A program made the translations under genes and the position numbers. The notes beneath the pieces were generated by a model, which ran no database searches, had not been told where the DNA came from, and worked only from the letters and a program-made list of their open reading frames with translations. From Alistipes sp. (GTDB lineage Bacteria > Bacteroidota > Bacteroidia > Bacteroidales > Rikenellaceae), in contig JAFTOU010000028.1 of assembly GCA_017463615.1 (NCBI GenBank), positions 1 through 64,000 of the forward strand: a stretch of 64,000 nucleotides of DNA. The letters run 5' to 3'. Position 1 is the first letter of the stretch, and each line of letters starts with the position of its first letter. Below are positions 32,169 through 41,846 of this stretch, piece after piece.

Positions 32169-33158
32169 ATGGAATTTGCATCACCGAAAATATTGTGGTT
32201 TCTACTACTGCTCGTGCCACTTGTGGCGTACTATGTATACCGTAGTCGTCAGGGTGGCGCGGCACTTACCGTATCCACAACAGATACAGTTAGGCGTGCG
32301 CCGAAGAGCTGGCGATACTATCTTCGCCACATACCTTTTGTGCTTCGTTGCGCAGCCCTCTCGCTCATTGTGGTGGCTATAGCGCGCCCACAGAGTGCCG
32401 AGCACTACACAAACACCACTACCGACGGTATTGACATTGTGCTGGCGGTGGATGTCTCCACATCTATGCTTGCCAAGGACTTTATGCCCGACCGTCTGAG
32501 TGTAGCCAAGGAGGTTGCGGCGGAGTTTATCGGCGACCGCACGGGCGACAGAATAGGTATTGTGGTCTTTGCGGGCGAGTCCTTCACCCAGTCGCCACTC
32601 ACCACCGACCAGAGCTCGTTGCAGACGATGATTGGGCGCATTCGCAGCGGAATTATTGAGGATGGTACGGCTATAGGTAATGGTCTGGCGACATCTATCA
32701 ACCGTCTGCGCGAAAGCGATGCCAAGAGTAAGGTGGTAATCCTGCTGACCGACGGAGTGAACAACCGCGGCGAGATCTCTCCGCTTACGGCGGCGCAGAT
32801 TGCTCAGGATATGGGCATCAAGGTCTACACCATCGGCATCGGTCGCAAGGGCACAGCTCCATATCCGATTTTTGACGAGCGTGGCCGCGAGGTGGATGTT
32901 GTAAATATGAAGGTTGAGATTGACGAGCAGGTGTTGCGTCAGATTGCCTCGCAGACGGGTGGCGAGTATTTCCGCGCGACAGACAAGCAGACCCTTGAGG
33001 CTATCTACGAGCAGATTAACACCCTTGAGAAGAGCACCGTAGAGGTTGAGAACCGCACGCTGCTGCACGAGGAGTATCTGCCATTTGCGCTGCTGGCGCT
33101 GCTCTCTCTGCTGCTTGAGTTTGTAATAAATCGTATACTCCTTAAACGCATACCGTAA
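32169..33158 (+). CDS. batA: BatA-type vWA membrane protein
   Basis: 329 residues. Two N-terminal membrane segments (ILWFLLLLVPLVAYYVY and VLRCAALSLIVVAIA), a vWA domain (about 85-285) with an intact MIDAS motif DVSTSM near 97 and LLTDGVNNRG near 195, and a C-terminal membrane segment LLALLSLLLEFVINRILL. Bat proteins are linked to oxidative-stress tolerance in Bacteroides. The stop overlaps the batB start. Confidence 0.9.
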   Translation: MEFASPKILWFLLLLVPLVAYYVYRSRQGGAALTVSTTDTVRRAPKSWRYYLRHIPFVLRCAALSLIVVAIARPQSAEHYTNTTTDGIDIVLAVDVSTSMLAKDFMPDRLSVAKEVAAEFIGDRTGDRIGIVVFAGESFTQSPLTTDQSSLQTMIGRIRSGIIEDGTAIGNGLATSINRLRESDAKSKVVILLTDGVNNRGEISPLTAAQIAQDMGIKVYTIGIGRKGTAPYPIFDERGREVDVVNMKVEIDEQVLRQIASQTGGEYFRATDKQTLEAIYEQINTLEKSTVEVENRTLLHEEYLPFALLALLSLLLEFVINRILLKRIP

Positions 33159-34171
33159 TGTTTCAGTTTGCAAACCCACATATACTCTGGTTGCTGCTTG
33201 TCGTGCCCGCTATGGTGGTGATTCTGTTCGCCCTAAGCCAGTTGCGCAAGCGTAACATTGCCAAGTTCGGTAACCCGCAGCTGCTCAAGAGCCTTATGCC
33301 CGACCTCTCGTCGTGGCGCACAAAGACCAAGAGCCTGCTCTTCCTTACGGCCGTTACTGCCGTTATCTTCGCCGCGGCACGCCCACAGTTTGGCTCTAAG
33401 CTGCGCGAGCAGAAGAGTCAGGGCATAGAGATGATGCTCGTGGTGGATGTCTCCAACTCAATGCTTACTGAGGACTTCGCTCCCAACCGCCTTGACCGCA
33501 CCCGCTATGCTATAGATAAGCTCTTCGCCTCTATGAATCAGGACCGCGTGGGACTTGTTGTCTTTGCGGGCGAGTCTAAGGTGCAGCTGCCAATTACTAC
33601 CGACTACCGTATGGCGCGTAGCTTTACCAAGCGCCTCTCGCCCGAGCTTGTCGCTGTGCAGGGCACGGAGATAGGTCAGGCACTTGACCTCGCCTCGCTA
33701 TCATTCTCCAAAAACCGCGATGCTGGGCGTGTGATAATACTTATCACTGATGGCGAGACGCACGACAATGCCGCTCTGGATGCCGCTAAGCGTGCTGCCG
33801 AGCAGGGTATACGCATCTATGCCGTAGGTATCGGTACGCCTGAGGGCGCCCCTGTGCGTGTTGGTGGCGAGCTGCTTAAGGACGAGAACGACGAGATTGT
33901 CGTCAGCCGCCTCAACGAGGAGCTGCTCCAGCAGATTACCGCCGCTACGGGTGGTGGATATATCCGCGCAACAAATGCCGCCTTTGGTCTGGAGGAGATT
34001 GTGGAGGAGATTGAGAAGATTGAGCAGGGCGAGCTCACAACCCTCGCCTTTGAGGAGTACAACGAGCAGTTCCAATGGATACTCGCCGTGGCTGCGGTGC
34101 TGCTGGTGCTGGAGAGCCTGCTGCTGCCACGCCGAAATCCTCGCCTGCGAAGGTTTAATATCTTCCGATAG
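33158..34171 (+). CDS. batB: BatB-type vWA membrane protein
   Basis: 337 residues, with the same architecture as BatA: N-terminal segment HILWLLLVVPAMVVILF, a second near 60, MIDAS DVSNSM near residue 95, IILITDGETHDN near 195, and a C-terminal hydrophobic segment WILAVAAVLLVLESLLLPR. It is the last gene of the operon. No batD or batE follows; a strong terminator does. Confidence 0.9.
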   Translation: MFQFANPHILWLLLVVPAMVVILFALSQLRKRNIAKFGNPQLLKSLMPDLSSWRTKTKSLLFLTAVTAVIFAAARPQFGSKLREQKSQGIEMMLVVDVSNSMLTEDFAPNRLDRTRYAIDKLFASMNQDRVGLVVFAGESKVQLPITTDYRMARSFTKRLSPELVAVQGTEIGQALDLASLSFSKNRDAGRVIILITDGETHDNAALDAAKRAAEQGIRIYAVGIGTPEGAPVRVGGELLKDENDEIVVSRLNEELLQQITAATGGGYIRATNAAFGLEEIVEEIEKIEQGELTTLAFEEYNEQFQWILAVAAVLLVLESLLLPRRNPRLRRFNIFR

Positions 34172-34184
34172 GGCAGATTGCTAT

Positions 34185-34219
34185 AGATACCCCGACTACT
34201 ATAAGTAGTCGGGGTATCT
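34185..34219 (+). terminator. Terminator of the moxR/bat operon
   Basis: AGATACCCCGACTACT and AGTAGTCGGGGTATCT form a perfect 16-bp stem with a three-base loop, followed by TTGTTTT. The right arm plus the next bases also spell TATCTTTG (34215-34222), a possible -7 element for the following surface locus. Confidence 0.85.
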
Positions 34220-34222
34220 TTG
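34215..34222 (+). promoter_or_regulatory. Possible -7 element embedded in the terminator arm
   Basis: TATCTTTG lies at the descending side of the terminator stem, 110 bases before the next ATG. No TAnnTTTG is found nearer to that gene. It may be chance. Confidence 0.3.
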
Positions 34223-34332
34223 TTTTGTGCGCAGGGGACAAAATATGCAATTTTCCGTCTTATATATACTGCAAATAGGCTTTTTAGATAAAAATTTATA
34301 AATAAAACCATAAAAAACTAAAAATCAACTCT

Positions 34333-36852
34333 ATGAAAAGGTTTCTTCTTTCACTTTTCTGCCTTTCGGCTCTGGTGAGTGGTTGTACCGACACCGCTCC
34401 GGAGATTGAGAAGCAGATACCGGAAAAGCTGCAGACCCCAATGGGATTGGCTATCGACGAGGCGACGGTAACATCGACCTCCTTTGTAGCCTCTTGGGAA
34501 GCTCTTGCAAGCGACGATGTAAAGGCTTATGTGTTGGAGTACAAGCCTATTGATGGCTCTGAGTACACCGAGCAGAGTGCCTACACCAACAACTGCACCG
34601 TAACGGGTCTGCAGCACTCTACAACCTATGTTGTGCGTCTGCGTGCCCTCTCGGCTCATGGCGAGCAGTACCACTCGGACTACACCGCAGAGCTGGAGCA
34701 GGAGACGCTCATCATCTTTGTTGTCACCCCGCCAGAGAATCTCCGCATCGTGGATAGCAAGCTCACATCCTCCTCTGTGCTTGTGGAGTGGGATGCTGTG
34801 GAGAACGCTATCGGCTATGTTGTCACCTGCACAGCTGCCGATACAGGCGCGGTAGTTACAGAGCGTACCGAGCAGACAAGCCTCACTGTTCGCGGTCTTG
34901 AGCCAAATACTCAGTACGACATCAAGGTTAAGAGCTGCTCTCGCTCGGGCGAGCAGTACGACTCTGAGTACAGCAGCAGCCTTGTGGCAAAGACTAAGGT
35001 TCGCGGTGGCGGTATCTTTACCTCTTCGGATCTGATGGCGTTTGTTCAGGCGCTGGAGAGCGAGTATGCCGAGACGGGAACTGCTTACGGTATGGACTAT
35101 GTAGACGAGAATGGCGTTGTCAATATCAAGGACAACATTGATATGGCAGGTATTGAGTTTGCGCCAATCTCCAACTTCAGCGGTATCCTGGATGGTAATG
35201 GCTTTACAATCAGCAACCTCAAGATTGCCACCTATGGCGAGAATACAGGTCTGTTTGCAACCCTTACAAATGCTACTGTTCGCAATCTGAACCTTGACAG
35301 CAGCTGCACCATCACCGTTACAAACCTCTCTGGCGCATCCTATGCGGGTGCTGTTGTGGGTAGCATTTCGGGCGACTGTACCTTTGAGAATATCACCTCA
35401 AATGTAACTCTTTCGGGTGCTACATATATGGGCGGTATCGCAGGTTCGGCTACTAAGGCAAATGGCACAGTGCTCTTTAAGAACTGTAAGAACTACGGTA
35501 CATTGACCTACCCAGATATGACAGCCGTTGCCAATATATCATTTGGTGGTATCTGTGGCGGAAGTGAGAAGGGTGTAACCTACGACGGCTGTACAAACTA
35601 TGGCGCTATAACTGTGAACTCTACAGGTGGAAATAAGTATAATGTTGCTGGCGGTATCGTGGGCATCGGCTCCGACCAGGATATGTTCGGTTGTGCTAAT
35701 GAGGGTGCGATACAGATGAACTGCCGCGGCGCGAACAACATCTACGCTGCAGGTATGGTTGGTCGTGCACACCGCATACACGCCGAGAACTGTACAAATA
35801 GCGCAAATATCTCTATCTCAGAGAGCTCTGACGGTCAGGCGGTTTACTTGAGTGGTCTGTTTGGAACTATTGAGGGTACTGCTCTCCGCGAGACTAAGGT
35901 CTACAAGTGCTCTAACAGCGGAAATATTGCTGTCAAGTGTACCAACGCTAAGGATGTTCAGGTGGGCGGTATTATGGGCTGGATTAAGGTATCTGGTTGC
36001 GAGATTAGCGAGTGTACCAATAGCGGAAACCTCTCTATGACCTCTGCCTATACAGGCTCTTATGTTGCAGGTATCGTATCTATCCAGACCAGCACCTTGG
36101 CTGAGTCGGAGATTAAGACCATATCAAAGATTCTCAACTGCTCTAATACGGGAAATATCAGCTACACTGGCTCTGAGAGCAATAGCGCATGGAATGCCCC
36201 TGCAGGTATCTGCGGTAAGTGTACTGCCGACTTCCTTATAGAGGGTTGCGAGAACCGCGGTAACATCACCTCGGACAATACTACCCGTTCAAATCCGGCA
36301 GGTATCGGCTCGGAGATTAACTGCGATGTTGTGAACTGTACCAACTACGGTACTATCTACACCACCTCTTGGCATCAGGACTACTATAGCGCAACAGCGG
36401 GTATTATCGCTCGCTACCAGACTAAGGGCAAGACCATTCGTGGCTGTAAGAACTACGGCACAGTCGCCTATGCTGGCAAGGGCTTCAGAAAGGCAAATGC
36501 CAATAAGGGTATTGTCGGTCAGGCGGGTATCTGCGCTCTGCTCTACGCTGGTGATGTGGAGAACTGCGAGAACTACGGTACTATCCTGGGCAACACCTAC
36601 GACGCATCGCACGGCTTGGCATCTTACCTCAACGCTAAAGGTGCTATCGTCGGCTGGGGCGGTGCAAATTCGGCGGTAACTATCTCTGGTTGTAAGGTCG
36701 GCGGCGCTATTGGCGAGTGCGACGAGACTACAGAGGATCTGGGCGCAAGCAAGGCTACATCTATTACAGCCGATAACTATACCAATTATATATATGGTGG
36801 CGACGCTAAGAATGGCGTTACCGCTACTGGTTGCACATTTGGTCAGCAATAA
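34333..36852 (+). CDS. Large lipoprotein with two Fn3 domains and Cys-containing beta-helix repeats
   Basis: 839 residues. The lipoprotein signal ends ALVSGCTD near residue 18. Two fibronectin type III domains follow (about 38-125 and 132-222; strands like FVASWEAL and VLVEWDAV). From about 260 on there are many 20-40-residue repeats of the GLUG / right-handed beta-helix kind, with GGICGGSEKGV, NCKNYGTL, GCTNYGAI and NCENYGTI. A Cys recurs just before N(Y/S)G in most turns. The last 85 residues are closely similar to the gene at 37073. Probably a surface adhesin or carbohydrate-binding protein. The target is unknown. Confidence 0.82.
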   Translation: MKRFLLSLFCLSALVSGCTDTAPEIEKQIPEKLQTPMGLAIDEATVTSTSFVASWEALASDDVKAYVLEYKPIDGSEYTEQSAYTNNCTVTGLQHSTTYVVRLRALSAHGEQYHSDYTAELEQETLIIFVVTPPENLRIVDSKLTSSSVLVEWDAVENAIGYVVTCTAADTGAVVTERTEQTSLTVRGLEPNTQYDIKVKSCSRSGEQYDSEYSSSLVAKTKVRGGGIFTSSDLMAFVQALESEYAETGTAYGMDYVDENGVVNIKDNIDMAGIEFAPISNFSGILDGNGFTISNLKIATYGENTGLFATLTNATVRNLNLDSSCTITVTNLSGASYAGAVVGSISGDCTFENITSNVTLSGATYMGGIAGSATKANGTVLFKNCKNYGTLTYPDMTAVANISFGGICGGSEKGVTYDGCTNYGAITVNSTGGNKYNVAGGIVGIGSDQDMFGCANEGAIQMNCRGANNIYAAGMVGRAHRIHAENCTNSANISISESSDGQAVYLSGLFGTIEGTALRETKVYKCSNSGNIAVKCTNAKDVQVGGIMGWIKVSGCEISECTNSGNLSMTSAYTGSYVAGIVSIQTSTLAESEIKTISKILNCSNTGNISYTGSESNSAWNAPAGICGKCTADFLIEGCENRGNITSDNTTRSNPAGIGSEINCDVVNCTNYGTIYTTSWHQDYYSATAGIIARYQTKGKTIRGCKNYGTVAYAGKGFRKANANKGIVGQAGICALLYAGDVENCENYGTILGNTYDASHGLASYLNAKGAIVGWGGANSAVTISGCKVGGAIGECDETTEDLGASKATSITADNYTNYIYGGDAKNGVTATGCTFGQQ

Positions 36853-36925
36853 ACACTTTTGATTTTCATAAATTTCAGTACTCAGGGGGCTGCCCATGTA
36901 GCCCCCACACAAAAACAGAACAACA

Positions 36926-37054
36926 ATGACACAGAAGAAGATCTACACAACCCCTATCATTGAGGATATGGTATGTTTGGTTGAGCGCGGTTTTACAGTT
37001 TCAGAGCCAGGCGCGAGCTTTAAGGATTATACCGAGGAGGAGCTCGGCTGGTAG
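36926..37054 (+). CDS. 42-residue peptide gene
   Basis: A short frame, ATG at 36926 to TAG at 37054, encoding MTQKKIYTTPIIEDM at its start and ending with KDYTEEELGW. It has no signal peptide. The shape (basic start, TTPxIE, central hydrophobic stretch, then a Ser/Gly/acidic C-terminus ending in an aromatic) resembles many short unannotated Bacteroidales peptides found beside surface-protein genes. It sits 73 bases after one repeat lipoprotein and 18 before the other, on the same strand, with codon use like its neighbours. The function is unknown. Confidence 0.6.
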   Translation: MTQKKIYTTPIIEDMVCLVERGFTVSEPGASFKDYTEEELGW

Positions 37055-37072
37055 TAGTGTAACAATAAAAAA

Positions 37073-39586
37073 ATGGAGAAAACTATGAAAAATATTAGCA
37101 GATTTTTTGTTGCGGCACTTGCTCTTATTGGCGTAACATCTTGTAATACAGCACCTGTTGAGGAGGTAAGCCTCTCAACTACAACTATTACGGCGTCTTT
37201 TGCCGATAGCCGTACAACACTCTCTGAGGGTGTTAAGACCCTCTGGGCAGAGTACGACGCTATTGAGGTTAATGGCGTAACCTTCACCCTTAAGTCTGGC
37301 GCTGGCGAGGCTACCGCAGTTTTTGAGTCTACAACCCCACTGGCAGCGGCTGAGAGCTATACAGCTACATACCCTGCAGGCGTAAGTGCTATCGCTAAGA
37401 GTCAGATTGCCCTCGCTGGTACCTTTGACCCAGAGGCTGCACTGGCTGAGGCTACTGGTAGCGATGCAAATAACCTCGTTTTTGAGCACCGCCACGCGCT
37501 GCTTAAGTTTGAGCTTGCTGCCCCTGCCTCTAAGGTGGAGATTGCGGGCTACGAGATTGCTGCCCCTAATGGTCAGATGGAGGCTCAGACTGCCTACTAC
37601 CTCGCTGTTGAGGCTGGTACATACGCAGGTCTTACCGCAACTGTTGATGGCGTAGCGGTTAAGAGCACCGAGAGTAGCGTTGAGGTTGCAAATGGTAAGA
37701 TTCTCAACCTCGGCACTCTGCCAAATGGCACTGCTGCAGAGCAGAAGGGTATCCGCACCGCTGCTGACCTTGTCGCTTTCGCTGCAAACCCTGCAGGCGA
37801 TGAGTATAAGGACGAGAATGGCGTTGTGAATATCCTCGCAAATATCGATATGAAGGATGTTGCTTGGACCCCAATCACCGACTTTGCTGGTACTCTTGAT
37901 GGTAACAACCATACTATTGATAATCTGGTGGTTGCAACTACTGAGTCAAGCGCTGCGCTGTTCAAGAATTTGACCGATGCGACTATTCAGAATCTTACAA
38001 TCGGTAGCGGTTGTAGCTTCTCTGCCTCTGGCGTAGATAGCAATAACAACACCTATGTAGGCTCTGTTGTTGCTCGTGTTCTCACTGGCGCAACTATTAA
38101 GAATGTGACAAACTACGCAGCTGTTAGCGGTGGTAGCCAGATGGGTGGTATCTGCGGTGCTGCAGACCTTAAGAAGGGCGATGTGCTGTTTGAGAACTGT
38201 ACAAACTATGGCTCTGTGACCTTCCCTGCACAGGCAACTACTGCAAATACTGATATTGGCGGTATCTGCGGTCATAATGAGACTGGCGTAACATATCGCA
38301 ACTGCGTGAACGAGGGTGCTGTAAGCAACTACTCTACAAGCGGTGCGCACTATAACCGAGTTGGTGGTCTTGTAGGTCTTGCTTCTGACCATGTTATGGA
38401 GGATTGTACCAATAAGGGCGAGGTTAAGATGGATAGCCGTGGTGCAAGCCGTATCTGGGTCGGTGGTCTTGTTGGTAACTGCTACCGAGGCACCGTTCTG
38501 AATGTATCAAATGTTGGTAATGTGGTTGTTCCAGACGCTACACAGAGTACTTCAGCTGCATATATCGCAGGATGTTTCGGCTCTTTGGAGGGTAATACAT
38601 ATCCAACAGACGGCTCTTACTATAGCTATAAGGGCTGTAGCAACTCGGCATCAATCGCTATAAATATCACCCCTACATCAGACACCGTTCTTGGTGGTAT
38701 TATCGGTCTGCTCTATCTGCCAGATGTAAAGATTGAGGAGTGTACAAATAGCGGAGCAATGACTCTGAGCTATGGTAAGGCTAACTCTTGCCTTGGTGGT
38801 ATTCTCGGTGTTGCAGCTAAGAAGTCAGAGACTAAGATTGACAAGGGAGCAGTGATTCTCAACTGCGAGAATACTGGTGCTATAACCTTTAACGAGACTA
38901 CAAATACCGACTGGGTACATGTCGGAGGTATTGTTGGTGGTCACACACATACTCTTGCATTCTCTATTGAGGGGTGTACCAACCGTGGTGCTGTAACCGT
39001 ATCTTCTAAGAGCCGTTCAAACCCTGGTGGTATCATCTCTCAGGCTCAGTGCGATGTTAAGGACTGCACAAACTACGGTACAATCTACTCTACATCTACT
39101 CATGTAGACTACTATAGCGGTACTGGTGGTATTGTAGCTCGTCTGAACACTTCAGGTAAGACCGTAAGTGGCTGTACAAACTACGGTACTATTATATATA
39201 ACGGTAAGGGCTTCGGAAGTGCAAGTACCAAGAATGGTATCGTAGGTCAGGGCGGTATCGCAGGCCTTGCAATCTATGGTACAATTACAAACTGCGCAAA
39301 CTATGGTGTAGTTCTGGGTAACGACTATGACGCATCTCTGGGCGCAGCAGAGTATATAAACGCTAAGGGCTCTATTGCAGGATGGGCTGCAGAGAAGGGC
39401 GCTGTAACCATCTCTGGCTGTACTGTTGGTGGTGCAGTTGGCTCTTGCGTTGATACTGACGAGGATATGGGTGCTGCTAAGGCTACGGCTGTTACCGCCG
39501 ACAACTATGCAGACTATATCTACGGTGGTGACGCTGGTAAGGGCGTAACTGTTACCGACTGCGTATTTGGTACTGCTGCTAATTAA
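37073..39586 (+). CDS. Large lipoprotein with fimbrillin-like N-terminus and Cys-containing beta-helix repeats
   Basis: 837 residues; the ATG at 37085 (MKNISRFFVAALALIGVTSC) is an equally likely start. The lipobox Cys is near residue 24. Residues about 30-210 resemble a fimbrillin-type domain (TTITASFADSRTTLSEG, LWAEYDAIEVNG, LVFEHRHALLKFEL). From about 225 come GLUG-like repeats with NCTNYGSV, GCSNSASI, NCENTGAI and GCTNYGTI. The C-terminal half aligns with the protein at 34333 although their N-terminal modules differ. Probably a surface protein. Confidence 0.82.
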   Translation: MEKTMKNISRFFVAALALIGVTSCNTAPVEEVSLSTTTITASFADSRTTLSEGVKTLWAEYDAIEVNGVTFTLKSGAGEATAVFESTTPLAAAESYTATYPAGVSAIAKSQIALAGTFDPEAALAEATGSDANNLVFEHRHALLKFELAAPASKVEIAGYEIAAPNGQMEAQTAYYLAVEAGTYAGLTATVDGVAVKSTESSVEVANGKILNLGTLPNGTAAEQKGIRTAADLVAFAANPAGDEYKDENGVVNILANIDMKDVAWTPITDFAGTLDGNNHTIDNLVVATTESSAALFKNLTDATIQNLTIGSGCSFSASGVDSNNNTYVGSVVARVLTGATIKNVTNYAAVSGGSQMGGICGAADLKKGDVLFENCTNYGSVTFPAQATTANTDIGGICGHNETGVTYRNCVNEGAVSNYSTSGAHYNRVGGLVGLASDHVMEDCTNKGEVKMDSRGASRIWVGGLVGNCYRGTVLNVSNVGNVVVPDATQSTSAAYIAGCFGSLEGNTYPTDGSYYSYKGCSNSASIAINITPTSDTVLGGIIGLLYLPDVKIEECTNSGAMTLSYGKANSCLGGILGVAAKKSETKIDKGAVILNCENTGAITFNETTNTDWVHVGGIVGGHTHTLAFSIEGCTNRGAVTVSSKSRSNPGGIISQAQCDVKDCTNYGTIYSTSTHVDYYSGTGGIVARLNTSGKTVSGCTNYGTIIYNGKGFGSASTKNGIVGQGGIAGLAIYGTITNCANYGVVLGNDYDASLGAAEYINAKGSIAGWAAEKGAVTISGCTVGGAVGSCVDTDEDMGAAKATAVTADNYADYIYGGDAGKGVTVTDCVFGTAAN

Positions 39587-39601
39587 TAGTAACTTAGCGC
39601 T

Positions 39602-41266
39602 ATGAAACTCAATAGATTTTTTATCTCTCTCTTCGCTCTGGCGGCCCTCATCTTTGTGGGCTGCACAGAGAGCGGGGATGACACAGGCTCTGGTAGCGGC
39701 TCAAATACACCTAAGCCAGGGGCTATAGAGGTTGCCGAGGGCAAGGACCTTGTGGGTTATGTGCTCTGGGACGACGGCTCGCCAGCGAAGGGTATTGTGG
39801 TGAGCGACGGCTTCAGCTGCACCACAACAGACGAGGCGGGTATCTACCAGCTGACACGCAACATAAACGCCCGCAATGTATTTATCTCCTTCCCTGCAAC
39901 GGCGGAGATTACCGTAAAGAAGAATCAGATTCCCGACTTCTTCCACTCTTTCAATGCGGCGGCAAATGGCGTTATCCGTCACGACTTCTCTATCGTAAGG
40001 CGTAAGACTGCCACTCCGCGACGCTTCCAGCTCATCGTCTTTGCCGACTCGCAGATTCGTCTGCAGCGCTTTGGCGAGCACTTCTCAAAGGACTTCTGTC
40101 CCGATGCTAACAAGACGGTTGCAGAGTCAAACCTGCCAACGGTAGGTATCACCTGCGGTGACGATGGCGACGACAACCTCTGGCACCAGAAGCGCGACGG
40201 CGAGGATATGACCTTCCAGACCGTTGCCGACTGCTATGGCGCGCTGAGCTTCCCGATGTTCCACTGCGCGGGTAACCACGACCACGATAAGTCGCACTCT
40301 GTACCTGCTGCTACGGGCACGGACGACGAGAACTACATGCCATACTACTACGCTTCTATCAAGCCGTTTGAGAAGGCGTTTAATCCGGTGGACTACTCGT
40401 TTAACTATGGCAATGTTCACTTTGTGATTATGGACAATATCCGCTACTACGGCCCTTCGTCCTACACCATCGGCTTTACCGACGAGCAGATTGAGTGGCT
40501 GCGTCAGGATTTGAGCTATGTGCCTACCACTATGGCTGTATTTATCAGCCTGCACGCCTCTTACTACCGTCGCAATATGGAGAATAAGGAGGAGCTTGCC
40601 AAGCTGATTGCTCCTTATGCCAACAAGTGGTTCTTCATCGGCCATTCTCATGTAAATCGCTATAGCGAATTTACCGACGAGCATGCGGGCAAGGTGACCG
40701 AGTGGATGCTTGCAACACCTATGGGCGTATTCTATCGCTCCAATGTAAACCATACGGGCGAGCCAGTTGGCTACGGCGTGCTTACCATTAGCGGCACCGA
40801 GGTTATCGACCGCTACTACAAGTGCGCATACTATGACCGTAGTGTGCAGGGTCGCCTCTACGACACCTCTAAGTTCTCTACTTGGAGCACCGAGAGTGAT
40901 ACCGACGGTGTGGCGTGGAAGGATAAGGTTGTGGGCGTAGTGTTTGAGAAGAGCCAGACCTCTGCCGGTCACCGCGACCTGTGGACCGTAGAGCTGTGGG
41001 AGGACGACCAGTTTTCGTCTGTGATGACCCGCTACACGGGTAAGGACTATGGTATCTACGATATGTTGCTCAAGACCGACTTCAAGTCTAAGTACCTGAA
41101 CATTGACGAGCATCCGTCAGTTGTCCTCTATAAGGCTATTCCGAAGAGCAAAACCTCTAAGAAGAGTATGCGCCTTGTAGACTGGATGGGTCGCGAGTAC
41201 TGGGTCAAGGATGTGACCACCTCTATGGACCACATGCTTACCGGTATGGAGAATGGAGGTAAGTAG
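39602..41266 (+). CDS. Calcineurin-like phosphoesterase lipoprotein
   Basis: 554 residues. Lipobox LIFVGCTES near residue 20. An N-terminal immunoglobulin-like domain (about 40-120, GYVLWDDGSPAKGIVVSDGF) is followed by a metallophosphoesterase core: LIVFADSQIR, TCGDDGDDN, CAGNHDHDKSH, FISLHASYY and FIGHSHVNRY supply the metal ligands. A C-terminal beta domain (about 450-554) follows. This three-part layout is common in Bacteroidetes (MetallophosN, Metallophos, MetallophosC). It starts 15 bases after the repeat lipoprotein. The substrate is unknown. Confidence 0.87.
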   Translation: MKLNRFFISLFALAALIFVGCTESGDDTGSGSGSNTPKPGAIEVAEGKDLVGYVLWDDGSPAKGIVVSDGFSCTTTDEAGIYQLTRNINARNVFISFPATAEITVKKNQIPDFFHSFNAAANGVIRHDFSIVRRKTATPRRFQLIVFADSQIRLQRFGEHFSKDFCPDANKTVAESNLPTVGITCGDDGDDNLWHQKRDGEDMTFQTVADCYGALSFPMFHCAGNHDHDKSHSVPAATGTDDENYMPYYYASIKPFEKAFNPVDYSFNYGNVHFVIMDNIRYYGPSSYTIGFTDEQIEWLRQDLSYVPTTMAVFISLHASYYRRNMENKEELAKLIAPYANKWFFIGHSHVNRYSEFTDEHAGKVTEWMLATPMGVFYRSNVNHTGEPVGYGVLTISGTEVIDRYYKCAYYDRSVQGRLYDTSKFSTWSTESDTDGVAWKDKVVGVVFEKSQTSAGHRDLWTVELWEDDQFSSVMTRYTGKDYGIYDMLLKTDFKSKYLNIDEHPSVVLYKAIPKSKTSKKSMRLVDWMGREYWVKDVTTSMDHMLTGMENGGK

Positions 41267-41283
41267 CAGATAGTAAGCGAGTT

Positions 41284-41844
41284 ATGGCAAAGAAAATCAC
41301 CCACTTACAGTTGGAGGGCAAGAGTGCCAACGAGTGTTTTGAGTTGCTCTATAATACCTATATAGACCAGCTCTACGCCTTCGGTGTGGGTATGGGTGCC
41401 AATCACACCTTTGTCAAGGATGCCATACACGATGTCTTTCTGGCTATGCTAACCAAGAAGCGCGACCTTAGTCAGATTCGCGATATAGAGTCCTACCTCT
41501 TCCGTGCCCTCAATAACCGCATTGTAGATGGTTGGCGCGGACATACGCAGAGTGTGGGTATGGAAGCTCTGGTGCAGGTTAGTGTAGAGCCTTCGCAGGC
41601 GGAGCGTATGGACGAGGCGTATATCGCCACGCAGATGGCTTCGCACCTCAACCTTGTAATGCAGCAGCTGACATATAGCCAGCGCAGTGCAGTCTACCTG
41701 AGAATTGTCAGCGATATGAAGTATAGCCAAATTGCCGCTATCCTCAACTGCACCGAGCACGCTGCTCGCAAGTTTGTCTCCAAGGGTCTGGCAAACCTTC
41801 GTAAACATCAGAGTGAGTTAGGTAAATGGATTAAGAGTAATTAA
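41284..41844 (+). CDS. ECF RNA polymerase sigma factor
   Basis: 186 residues. The sigma region 2 helix is FVKDAIHDVFLAMLTKK near residue 45. Region 4 has LTYSQRSAVYLRIVSDMKYSQIAAILNCTEHAARKFVSKGLANLRKH near 135-180. It is the Bacteroidetes type that controls SusC/SusD loci together with FecR. It starts 17 bases after the phosphoesterase and is followed two bases later by fecR, in the middle of a collinear surface locus rather than at its head. Confidence 0.92.
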   Translation: MAKKITHLQLEGKSANECFELLYNTYIDQLYAFGVGMGANHTFVKDAIHDVFLAMLTKKRDLSQIRDIESYLFRALNNRIVDGWRGHTQSVGMEALVQVSVEPSQAERMDEAYIATQMASHLNLVMQQLTYSQRSAVYLRIVSDMKYSQIAAILNCTEHAARKFVSKGLANLRKHQSELGKWIKSN

Positions 41845-41846
41845 CA

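Noticed and set aside
32205-33179. Long open frame (324 codons) antisense to batA
   Set aside because: It mirrors a clear vWA gene; its composition (many Leu, His, Arg, Tyr) is what reverse reading of this codon use yields, and it has no recognisable domain or start signal.
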